DNA of 64,000 bases from Flavobacterium sp. JAD_PAG50586_2 (GTDB lineage: Bacteria > Bacteroidota > Bacteroidia > Flavobacteriales > Flavobacteriaceae). The notes below the pieces were generated by a model. That model had not been told where the DNA came from, ran no database searches, and saw only the letters and a program-made list of their open reading frames with translations. The stretch is from positions 1,550,001 through 1,614,000 of the forward strand of contig CP096136.1 in assembly GCA_023213215.1 (NCBI GenBank), given 5' to 3'. The translations under genes and the position numbers were made by a program. Positions 9,215-17,298 of the stretch are shown one piece after another. The number at the start of each line of letters is the position of its first letter. Position 1 is the stretch's first letter.

Positions 9215-10222
9215 TTATTTTGTTGATAATTTTGTAGCCTGTCTTTTATAAAAACTTCTAAATAAATATACTCCCAGATAAACGAAAATTAAAAAAAACG
9301 GAAGGATTATTTTCATTTTATTGTTAAGTCCACTTTTGTTTATTACGTTAAGTACACTACTTGTTTTTGTGATTACATCCTGGGAAGTTATTAACTCAAC
9401 TTTTAACGCACCTAATTCATTATTAAGTCCATTCTTGGTTTGAAGCATTTGGCTTACTTCAGTATTTTCATTATAATATACCAATTTGTCGCTTTTTTGG
9501 CTATCATTCATTGCTTTCAAAATTTGATCTAAAAAACCATCAACTTCTTCAATAACTGCTTCATCATGTTTAACTTTTTCCTTGATATTACTTATGTGTG
9601 CTTTATGCAATTTTTGGAAATATTCATTCTGATTCAAAAATGATAATAGCGGATCTACCATTTCCTTGTTAGAAATTTTTGCTTTTGTAGAAATGATAAG
9701 GGTGTGTCGTCCATAATTTTTACTCGTAATCTTATCAGTAATTACCTTATTAATATCACCGTCTTCAGAGAGTAATTTTATTAATTCAAAATTTTGTGTA
9801 TTCTGAGCGTTACTTACATTCGCAGTATTGCTGCCGACAAAATTATAGATATCAATAATCGGCTTTATTTCTATGCCTGCAATTGATTTTGGATTTTTAA
9901 CACCAATTGATTTAAAAAACACAGTATCCTGCTCATTAAGTTTTGACTCTAATAGTCCAACTTTGGCATATAAATAATCGACGCTGCCAAAATTTGGGCA
10001 AACTATAACCTCACTTTTATAAGATCTTCCAGATCTATCCAAATAATATCCTAAAACCGCGCCGATTATAAATAATGCAATGAAAATAATCAATCTCTTT
10101 TGGACGAACAAAATCCCTCTGAAAATTGAATTAGATATTCCTTCAAAAAAATTATTGATTTTCTTTGAGATTTGTGATAAATCAATTTCCTCGTTGTCTA
10201 TGTTTTGAGGTTTTGCACTCAT
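9215..10222 (-). CDS. Wzz-like chain-length determinant protein
   Basis: A 335-residue inner-membrane protein with an N-terminal transmembrane helix (~residues 45-63, IIFIALFIIGAVLGYYL), a large charged periplasmic helical region with coiled-coil character, and a C-terminal helix (ILPFFLIFVYLGVYLF). This two-helix hairpin layout is that of the polysaccharide copolymerase (Wzz) family, which sets glycan chain length with Wzy. The canonical proline-rich motif before the second helix is not evident, so the call rests on topology and on position directly upstream of rfbA. Confidence 0.65.
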   Translation of the reverse strand: MSAKPQNIDNEEIDLSQISKKINNFFEGISNSIFRGILFVQKRLIIFIALFIIGAVLGYYLDRSGRSYKSEVIVCPNFGSVDYLYAKVGLLESKLNEQDTVFFKSIGVKNPKSIAGIEIKPIIDIYNFVGSNTANVSNAQNTQNFELIKLLSEDGDINKVITDKITSKNYGRHTLIISTKAKISNKEMVDPLLSFLNQNEYFQKLHKAHISNIKEKVKHDEAVIEEVDGFLDQILKAMNDSQKSDKLVYYNENTEVSQMLQTKNGLNNELGALKVELITSQDVITKTSSVLNVINKSGLNNKMKIILPFFLIFVYLGVYLFRSFYKRQATKLSTK

Positions 10223-10231
10223 AATAAATAC

Positions 10232-11925
10232 TTATTTTACGTTAAAAATTTGTTCTAATATTTTAATGGTAATCAAATAGGTCGGCTTCACACCTGTTGT
10301 TCCCAAGCCTCCCGAAGCCAGTGTACTTCCTGTTTCAAGCGGATTATCCGAAGCATAATAAGCGTACCTTACTTTTACATTTTGCGGAATGCTTTTCCTG
10401 ATTTTGGATGCCGATTGAATTGCCTTCTGATAATAAGCGCCCTCCATTTCAAGTCCAATTACTTCCCATGTCGATTCGTGGAAAAACTTCAGCAAATCCT
10501 TATTTTGAAGTGAGGTTCCCAAAACAGTAACCATTGGTCCGGAACATACCGGAATTCCATTTCCTTCAAACATTTCCAAAGTCAACTCGTTTTCAAACGG
10601 ATAATTATCTGCAGTTCCTTCATTGATATGTGCTGAAGGAATCATAATATCTCCTTTTCCGCCTTCCAGAATTCCAGCCTTACCCATAATCGAAACCGAT
10701 TCTACATTTAGGAAAGTCCTGTTTTTTCCTTCCTTATAAGGTTTTAATAATTCGTCAATAGTTTCAAATGCCTGTTCGCCAAAAGCATAATCCATTACAA
10801 TCAATACAGGTGCTTCCTTACCAATTACAGCTTTTGGAAAACTCGATTTTGCCCAGTCAATTTTGGCTGTATCAAATATCTGTACATCAATATTGGTTCC
10901 CGACATAACATCAGGAAGCGATAGCATTCCTTGCTTAAGCGCTACTTCTTCTACTTTATTTCGAACATCCTTTGCTCCAGATTTACTCAGTTCTTCATAA
11001 ACAAAGAAATCTGATTTGTCTTTAAACTTTGTTTTTAAGACATTCGTTGCAAAAATAGAATTCATTACACTGTGCATATTCGCACTGATAATATGGATTG
11101 GCCTTTCTAATAGATTGTTCTCCTTAAGAGCTTCCTTGATATTGTTAGCCCAGATTTCCCCGTGGATATGATGGCCTAATCTTTCCCTTAAAATCGGGCT
11201 GAAAGTAATGGTTCTTTTATTATTGTTGATGGTCTCATCTATCGCTAATTTTCCCAACCAATAGATAACGTGTAAAAAACGGTCTGGTTTTTCTTTGGTT
11301 CCAAAATCATCATAAATAGCCAACACTTCTGAAAAACTTCTTCCCAAAACATTCGCTGCATGCGAAATGGCAATTTCTTTTTCCTTAAGTGTCATTTTTT
11401 TATTCTGTAAAACGGCTTCTTCCAGTTTTTCCCAATCACGGGTTAATTCTACCTCCATTTCGTCAAGTAAAACCCTGTTTTTTATTTTATGGGATTCTAT
11501 GAAAATAAAAGTCAAATGCGTCAGGATATCATAAATATCCGAACGTCCACGCGTGATTTCCACATTCATCTGTTCGTCATCGATACGGTAACAGTTCCTT
11601 CTTCTTTTGGCGGAACAATTGGCGTGAAATGTGATTTGGAATACCCTTCGTCTGAAGTTAAATTGATGAATCTGCATTCCTCAATGCCCACCGGAAGCCT
11701 TTCAATTACATAAAGCAAACCGCTGAGTTCCACTTTTTCTTCTGCAATGCTTCCGTAAATTTCCGGTCGCAGGGAAAGTAATGCTTCCCTTAAAGTTTCT
11801 CCTGAAACACCCATTGGTTTATAGAAACCTCTGTTAAATAAATGCCTCATGGTAATGTACAATCGTTCGATAGCTGCCGACGATTCTTGCGCTCGTGAGC
11901 GCGAAATGTTTTTAATTTCTTTCAT
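10232..11925 (-). pseudogene. DUF6909-type protein with nucleoside-phosphorylase-like motifs, one frameshift
   Basis: One protein of about 564 residues, broken near 11566-11590 by a single missing base. The upstream segment ends EEGTVTVS and the downstream frame resumes DDEQMNVEITRG. I start it at the ATG at 11925 (MKEIKNISRSRAQ), 22 bp after a TATATTTG promoter box. The C-terminal half carries GLEMEGAYY and YASDNP. These resemble the E-M-E ribose-binding and Asp purine-binding motifs of the PNP/MTAN nucleoside phosphorylase superfamily. MDYAFGEQAF and INEGTADNYPF are further conserved-looking patches. I believe this is the uncharacterised family named DUF6909; a nucleoside or nucleotide substrate is inference only. 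Confidence 0.6.
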
Positions 11926-11946
11926 TAAATTGTTTTTTCTAACCTG

Positions 11947-11954
11947 CAAATATA
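11947..11954 (-). promoter_or_regulatory. -7 box TATATTTG for the DUF6909-type gene
   Basis: Minus-strand TATATTTG lies 22 bp upstream of the chosen ATG at 11925. Using it excludes the upstream in-frame ATG at 11949, which overlaps the box. Confidence 0.55.
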
Positions 11955-11966
11955 GGGTTTTTGTCG

Positions 11967-12842
11967 TTAGTTGGTTAGAATTAGGTTTATTGCGGGTTCA
12001 TATACCCTCATTTTATCCGAAGGATTATTAATGTCTTCCTTAGTCTGACGATTCCATTTTCCTTTAGAGAATGTATAAATAAACTCCCTTTCTACATAAT
12101 TATAAAGCACATAAGGGAAATACAATTTCTGAATTGTAGTTGCTTTTGTATTTGAATCAATCACTTCCTTTTCCAATTTGTTTTTTTCGATGATTAGCTT
12201 TTCAAAGCCTACGAATAGTCCGGTCTTGGGCATTCTTAAATTGAAATCCACAACATTGAAATAGCCTTTTTTGACTCCTTTCCTTACCGAAACCAGATAG
12301 TCTTTCTTAAGTAGTTCTTCTCCTGGTGAACCATCTGGATTAACCGCATAAAAGTGGATTTTAAAACTACTGCTTTCCAATTGGCTATCGGTAATTATTG
12401 CGACTTGCTTTATGTATTTGGTCTTTTTGTATTTTGGGTCGTATGGAAAAAATTTGGCATCAATCCGAGGTCCGTTTTCAAATGCCTGGTAACTCTCGAT
12501 TTTTACTTTTCCGATTTCGTTTTGCCTAGTTTCAAATCGTTTTGCGATGACCACTTCGCTTAGTTCGAAGGCGTTTATTTTTAGGGTTACATTATCGGAT
12601 TCTGAAGCTTTTACTGTCTTTTTTTCATACCCTAAAGCTGAAAAAATCAAATTCTTATCAGGCAGGCAATTGATTATAAATTCCCCATTTTCTTCCGATG
12701 TGGTGCTGTTGTTTTCATTTTCAACCCAAATATTCACATAGGAAACGGGCTTTTTATTTTCATCAATAACAATTCCTTTTATTTGAGCCGAAACAGCAAC
12801 AGATATAAACAGCATCAACCACAACAGTCTTTTTTCTTTCAT
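11967..12842 (-). CDS. Exported protein with carboxypeptidase-regulatory-like domain
   Basis: A 291-residue exported protein. The signal peptide MKEKRLLWLMLFISVAVSAQ precedes a CarboxypepD_reg-like beta-sandwich (~residues 20-95: IKGIVIDENKKPVSYVNIWV, then ENGEFIINCLP), as found at the start of many Bacteroidota outer-membrane proteins. The rest is a unique domain with no TonB plug or barrel, so it is not a SusC-type receptor. It starts 2 bp after the GH3-like gene and probably shares its transcript. The function of the C-terminal domain is unknown. Confidence 0.7.
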   Translation of the reverse strand: MKEKRLLWLMLFISVAVSAQIKGIVIDENKKPVSYVNIWVENENNSTTSEENGEFIINCLPDKNLIFSALGYEKKTVKASESDNVTLKINAFELSEVVIAKRFETRQNEIGKVKIESYQAFENGPRIDAKFFPYDPKYKKTKYIKQVAIITDSQLESSSFKIHFYAVNPDGSPGEELLKKDYLVSVRKGVKKGYFNVVDFNLRMPKTGLFVGFEKLIIEKNKLEKEVIDSNTKATTIQKLYFPYVLYNYVEREFIYTFSKGKWNRQTKEDINNPSDKMRVYEPAINLILTN

Positions 12843-12844
12843 CT

Positions 12845-14335
12845 TTATTTTTTTCTTTGCAGTAAATCTGCAATTTTCCTGTCATTACTCAGCCTTGGAA
12901 TCTTATTCTGACCACCCAATTTTCCAATGGATTTCATGTATTCCTGAAAACCGTTTTTGGAAACTTTTGAAATAACTAGTGTTTTCAGAACCTTTCCAAC
13001 AATCAAATCGTCGTAATATACATTTTGCTTTCGCATGGCATTGTCGATTTTTAGGGCGAATTCTTCCAGGTTTTCAGCTTCATTTTCAAACTCAATAAAC
13101 CATTCGTGATACGGCAATCCTGAATCAGGCGCAATTTGAGGTGCTACTGTAAATTCGTTAACCCGAATGTTTGTGTTTTCCATCGCTTCTTTCAACGCAT
13201 GCTCCACTTCCTTACCAATCACGTGCTCACCAAACGCAGAAATATAATGCTTGATTCGTCCAGAAACTATAACCCGATACGGTTTCAGGCTTGTGAATTG
13301 CACAGTATCACCAATATTGTAAGCCCAAAGTCCGGCGTTGGTAGAAATGATTAAAACATAATTGGTATTTAATTCTACTTCGCCAATTGTATACCGCCTT
13401 GGGTTTTCGGTGAAAAATTCATCTGATTTCACGAATTCATAGAAAATTCCTGAGTTCAAAAGCAGCAGCATTCCCTTTTCCGCTTGTGAATCCTGATAGG
13501 CAAAAAAGCCTTCCGAAGCCGGAAATAATTCGATCGAATCTACTTTTCTTCCGATAAGGTTTTCAAATTTGGCGCGATAAGGCTCATAATTTACGCCACC
13601 ATAAATAAACAAATTGAAGTTTTTGAAAATATCGCCAACTGGTTTATTTCCTTTTTGTTCCAGTTTTTCAAAGTACATCTGAACCCAGGAAGGAATTCCG
13701 GAAATGACAGTCATATTTTCATTGAAAGTTTCTTCCACAATGGCGTCAACTTTCGTTTCCCAGTCTTCAATACAGTTGGTTTCCCAGCTTGGCATTCTGT
13801 TTTTCTGTAAATATTTCGGAACAAAATGCGCTACTATTCCCGAAAGCCTTCCGAGTTTTATTCCGTTTTTTTCTTCCAAAACAGGGCTTCCCTGAAGGAA
13901 AATCATTTTACCATCAACAAAATCGGTTTTTCCAGTTTCGTGAATGTAGCCGAGAATAGCATTCCGTGCCGCTTCAATATGAAATGGCATCGATTCTTTG
14001 GTTAGCGGAATATATTTGGCTCCGGAAGTGGTACCCGACGTTTTGGCAAAATAGATTGGCTTTCCTTTCCAAAGGATATCCGCTTCACCTTTTACAACGC
14101 GATCTACATAAGGACGAAGTTCCTCGTAATCCCGAATCGGAACCTGTTTAGCAAAGTCATCAAAAGATTTTATCTCAATAAAATTGTGATCTTTACCAAA
14201 CTGAGTCTTATTGGCTGAAGCCAAAAGATTCCGAAAAACTTTCTGCTGTGTTTCAATCGGATTCCCAACCCATCGTTGGGTTTTATTGTGAATGACCTTA
14301 GCAAATATTTTGGCGGCTGTTGTTTTTAAAGACAT
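12845..14335 (-). CDS. GH3 auxin-responsive-promoter family protein (acyl-adenylate type)
   Basis: A 496-residue member of the GH3 family, part of the ANL adenylating superfamily. The ATP-binding P-loop-like motif is FAKTSGTTSGAKYIPLT (~residues 102-118). Later motifs include LFPASEGFFAYQ and NVGLWAYNIGDTVQFT-like GLWAYNIGDTV, then a C-terminal subdomain. Plant GH3 enzymes conjugate amino acids to acyl acids; the bacterial substrate is unknown. It is 3 bp downstream of the M23 peptidase gene and 2 bp upstream of the next gene, in a three-gene operon. Length is typical. Confidence 0.85.
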   Translation of the reverse strand: MSLKTTAAKIFAKVIHNKTQRWVGNPIETQQKVFRNLLASANKTQFGKDHNFIEIKSFDDFAKQVPIRDYEELRPYVDRVVKGEADILWKGKPIYFAKTSGTTSGAKYIPLTKESMPFHIEAARNAILGYIHETGKTDFVDGKMIFLQGSPVLEEKNGIKLGRLSGIVAHFVPKYLQKNRMPSWETNCIEDWETKVDAIVEETFNENMTVISGIPSWVQMYFEKLEQKGNKPVGDIFKNFNLFIYGGVNYEPYRAKFENLIGRKVDSIELFPASEGFFAYQDSQAEKGMLLLLNSGIFYEFVKSDEFFTENPRRYTIGEVELNTNYVLIISTNAGLWAYNIGDTVQFTSLKPYRVIVSGRIKHYISAFGEHVIGKEVEHALKEAMENTNIRVNEFTVAPQIAPDSGLPYHEWFIEFENEAENLEEFALKIDNAMRKQNVYYDDLIVGKVLKTLVISKVSKNGFQEYMKSIGKLGGQNKIPRLSNDRKIADLLQRKK

Positions 14336-14338
14336 ATG

Positions 14339-15208
14339 TTATTCAAATTCAATAAAAATACTTGGATCGATAGGATAACCATCTTTCCACAATTCAAAAT
14401 GCAGATGAACTCCAGTTGATTCCTGACCGGTTGAGCCTGCTAAAGCAATGACTTCTCCTGTCCTGACTGCGTCATTTTGTGAAACCGTTATTGAAGCTGC
14501 ATGTTTATAAACCGAAATAAATCCGCTATTATGCCTTATAATGACTACGTTTCCGGTATTTGGTGTCCAATCAGCGAAAATCACTCTTCCGCTCAGGGTA
14601 GCTTTTATTGGAGTATTTTTAGGCAAAGCAATATCTACAGCATAATGCTTGTTTTTGGGGTTGAATTTTTCGGTTATCATTCCCTTTACCGGCGGAAATA
14701 AAACAGTACTTACTTTTGGTTTTGCCTTTTCGAAAAGATTGTATTTGTCTTCTCTTTCCACTTCCTCGCGTAGCTTTAAATCAGCTTTGGAAGGTTTTAG
14801 GTTTTCCTCTGAAACGGCTTCGGAAGCGGCTGCCATAATGGAATCCTTGTTAAACTTGGCGTATTCGAGATCACCTGTCAATACTTTTTTTATGGATTGT
14901 ATGTAAGCTTCATTTTTCTTGAGCGCGTGACTTAATGAGTCTGATTTCAAGGCTAATTCTGTAGCATCTTTTTTAAGTTGTGTTGAAGCATAACCCGGAA
15001 TAAATTCGCGTAAAGGTGTAAAGGCAATTATATAAGTCGTAACGAAAATAATCAGTAAAGCACCAATTGTTGCGACTACAAAAACATTCATTAAAGTCAG
15101 GCGAAGCGAAAATATTTCCTCAAATGTGTCTTCGTTCAAAATAACCAATCGGTTTTTTGTGAAGAGTTTTTTCTTGATTATTTTTCGCTTGAGTCGTTTT
15201 TCAGACAT
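14339..15208 (-). CDS. M23 family metallopeptidase (LytM/peptidoglycan endopeptidase)
   Basis: A 289-residue membrane-anchored protein. A basic cytoplasmic N-terminus is followed by a transmembrane helix (~residues 37-64, NVFVVATIGALLIIFVTTY), a helical linker, and a C-terminal LytM domain. Zinc ligands are visible as HYAVD (H-x3-D) and HLHFE (HxHxE), so the active site looks complete. It would cut, or help regulate cutting of, peptidoglycan cross-links in the periplasm. It is the first gene of the operon with the GH3-like protein; a -7 box lies 20 bp upstream. Confidence 0.85.
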   Translation of the reverse strand: MSEKRLKRKIIKKKLFTKNRLVILNEDTFEEIFSLRLTLMNVFVVATIGALLIIFVTTYIIAFTPLREFIPGYASTQLKKDATELALKSDSLSHALKKNEAYIQSIKKVLTGDLEYAKFNKDSIMAAASEAVSEENLKPSKADLKLREEVEREDKYNLFEKAKPKVSTVLFPPVKGMITEKFNPKNKHYAVDIALPKNTPIKATLSGRVIFADWTPNTGNVVIIRHNSGFISVYKHAASITVSQNDAVRTGEVIALAGSTGQESTGVHLHFELWKDGYPIDPSIFIEFE

Positions 15209-15227
15209 AGTAGTTTGGAATGTTTTA

Positions 15228-15235
15228 CAAATATA
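15228..15235 (-). promoter_or_regulatory. -7 box TATATTTG for the M23 peptidase operon
   Basis: Minus-strand TATATTTG about 20 bp before the ATG at 15208. No clear TTG at -33. Confidence 0.5.
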
Positions 15236-15323
15236 GAAAATAAGTTGGCTTAGCCTTTTTAGAGTAAACGATGTTTAACGTATATTTATTATAGTGAAAT
15301 TCAAAAGAATGTTATTTTCTTTT

Positions 15324-15331
15324 TACCTTTG
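15324..15331 (+). promoter_or_regulatory. -7 box TACCTTTG for tatA
   Basis: TACCTTTG fits TAnnTTTG and lies 48 bp before the tatA ATG. No obvious -33 TTG. Confidence 0.45.
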
Positions 15332-15378
15332 CATCAGTTTTATAAAATAAAATCTGCGAAAGCATAAAATTATATATC

Positions 15379-15563
15379 ATGGGAAGAATAGGAATGCCTG
15401 AAATATTAGTTGTTCTAGTTGTTGTTTTATTACTTTTCGGAGGAAAAAAATACCGGAATTAATGAAAGGATTAGGCTCTGGAGTTAATGAATTCAAAAAA
15501 GCATCCAAAGGAGAAGACGACGCAAATCCTGCTTCTAAAAAAGAAGAAGAAGCTAGAAAATAG
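15379..15563 (+). pseudogene. tatA: Sec-independent translocase subunit TatA/E-like, one frameshift
   Basis: A small membrane protein of the twin-arginine export system. The N-terminal helix is [19 protein letters not shown]. As written the frame ends after KKYRN. Adding one A to the A7 run at 15444-15450 restores the TatA hinge, [20 protein letters not shown], an amphipathic helix and a charged tail ending EEEARK: 61 residues, the family's usual size. The gene stands alone with its own promoter and terminator. A sequencing indel is far more likely than loss, since tat function is widely conserved. Confidence 0.85.
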
Positions 15564-15589
15564 TTTACCTTGAATACAAGAAAATAATA

Positions 15590-15624
15590 CCCAAATTCCA
15601 TTTATGGTGTTTGGGCTTTTTTTT
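15590..15624 (+). terminator. Rho-independent terminator after tatA
   Basis: Stem CCCAAA / TTTGGG with an inner CCAT / ATGG pairing, followed by a run of eight T. Confidence 0.8.
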
Positions 15625-15652
15625 GCCTTTAATAAATTTTAAACATTAATTG

Positions 15653-17032
15653 ATGAAAACAACCTTACTGACTATTGCCTGCTTTTTATGCTTTTTCAAC
15701 TTATTCAGCCAGGAAATTATTGGCTCTTGGGTAGGTGAACTGGAAGTTCCGGGAGCTAAACTTCCTTTAATCTTCAATATCCGACAAAATGGAAGTGAAT
15801 TAGTTACGACTATGGACAGTCCGATGCAGGGCGCAAAAGATATGCCAACAGAAAAAACATCGTTTGTCAATAACGAATTGTTTGTAGACGCCAAAAAATT
15901 AGGAATTGCCTACAAAGGAAAATTGGAAAACGGAAAAATAATAGGGTCATTTATTCAAGGTGGCGCTTCAGTTCCGCTAAACCTTTCCAAAAAGAAAGAG
16001 GGAGAATCGGTTTTAAAAAGGCCTCAAATGCCAAAACCTCCCTTTAATTATACTATTGAAGAGGTAACTTTTACCAATCCGACAGATAAAAATATTCTTG
16101 CCGGAACCTTAACTACACCAGCTAATAAAAAGGATTTTCCGGTGGTGGTTTTAATTTCAGGTTCAGGACAACAAAACCGGGATTCAGAAATTTTCGGTCA
16201 CAAATCCTTTTGGGTAATTGCTGATGATTTTGCCAAAAAAGGAATCGGCGTTTTGCGTGTTGATGATAGAGGAACCGGTGGGTCTAATGGTTTAAGTAAG
16301 AATGTAACCACTCAAAATTTTGCCGGAGACACTAACGCTGCCGTTGAATTTTTAGCCCAAAAAGGATTTAAGAATATTGGTTTGATTGGTCACAGTGAAG
16401 GCGGAATCATAGCTCCAATGGTGGCTTCCCAAAATGCGAAAGTAAAATTCATTATCTCAATGGCTGGTCCGGGAGTTCCAATAGAGGAATTGATGGTATT
16501 GCAGGCCAACGCAATTGCAAAAGCTTCGGGAGCAACGGAAGAAGAATTGAAATCGGGAGAGGAAACCAACCGAAAAATCTATTCGCTCATCAAAAGCTAT
16601 AACGGAGATAATCTAACCGGAGAAGTCCAAAAATTGTTTGCTTCGGAAATGCAGAAATTACCCAAAGAACAACAGCCTGATGCTGCGGAAATTGAAAAGA
16701 TAACCTTATCAGAAGCCAAAAAGGTAACTATTCCGTGGTATATTTATTTCTTAAAAATCAATCCTGATCTATACTGGAGCCAACTGAAAATCCCTATATT
16801 GGCAATTAATGGTTCCAAAGATCTGCAGGTAATTTCAAAAGAAAACCTCAACGGGATAAAAGTCTCTTTAGAAAAGGCCAAAAACAAGAAATCTGAAACT
16901 ATGGAATTTCCTAATCTGAATCACTTATTCCAGGAAGCAAAAACCGGAACTGTTGAAGAATATGGTCAATTGGAACAAACAATTGCTCCACAGATTTTGG
17001 ATAAGATGAGTTCGTGGATACTTACTTTATAG
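15653..17032 (+). CDS. Exported alpha/beta hydrolase
   Basis: A ~459-residue exported hydrolase, starting at MKTTLLTIACFLCFF (the ATG at 15653; another ATG lies one codon before). The signal peptide ends near LFSQ. Residues ~20-115 form a small beta domain (IIGSWVGELEVPGAKLPL). The rest is an alpha/beta hydrolase with oxyanion region VLISGSGQQNRDS, VDDRGTGGS, nucleophile elbow GHSEGG, Asp near NGSKDLQV and His in NLNHLFQ, so the triad looks complete. It is probably a periplasmic or surface esterase; the substrate is unknown. It converges on tex across a repeat-bearing gap. Confidence 0.85.
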   Translation: MKTTLLTIACFLCFFNLFSQEIIGSWVGELEVPGAKLPLIFNIRQNGSELVTTMDSPMQGAKDMPTEKTSFVNNELFVDAKKLGIAYKGKLENGKIIGSFIQGGASVPLNLSKKKEGESVLKRPQMPKPPFNYTIEEVTFTNPTDKNILAGTLTTPANKKDFPVVVLISGSGQQNRDSEIFGHKSFWVIADDFAKKGIGVLRVDDRGTGGSNGLSKNVTTQNFAGDTNAAVEFLAQKGFKNIGLIGHSEGGIIAPMVASQNAKVKFIISMAGPGVPIEELMVLQANAIAKASGATEEELKSGEETNRKIYSLIKSYNGDNLTGEVQKLFASEMQKLPKEQQPDAAEIEKITLSEAKKVTIPWYIYFLKINPDLYWSQLKIPILAINGSKDLQVISKENLNGIKVSLEKAKNKKSETMEFPNLNHLFQEAKTGTVEEYGQLEQTIAPQILDKMSSWILTL

Positions 17033-17158
17033 CGAATTGCGTCTCCAAGTTTACCAGGAAATTTATCGGTGAAATGATGCTGTAAATCAAACCGGCTTCT
17101 ACTCTATTTTATTAAAAATATCACGGAAAATTTCTGATGAAATCAGTTTTGACAGATT

Positions 17159-17271
17159 GTGTGAAAAAATTTATTTTCAAGAAATTCACACGAAAAGTGT
17201 GTGAAGAAATTTATTTTTACAATTTTCACACACTTTATGTGTGAAAATTTATTTTTGAGAAACTTTCACAC
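17159..17271. repeat. Three tandem 40-bp palindromic units
   Basis: GTGTGAA begins at 17159, 17199 and 17239, and TTCACAC begins at 17185, 17225 and 17265: three direct repeats of exactly 40 bp, each an inverted repeat. The middle unit has perfect 10-bp arms (AGTGTGTGAA / TTCACACACT). All loops share AAATTTATTTT. The array fills the gap between convergent genes and has no coding potential. It resembles REP/BIME-type elements. Confidence 0.85.
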
Positions 17272-17298
17272 CAAATAAGAATTTGTTTTTTGAGGATT

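Noticed and set aside
17159-17271. CRISPR array
   Set aside because: Units are palindromic, adjacent and identical in loop; no spacers and no cas genes. The same holds for the 21-bp and 90-bp arrays.
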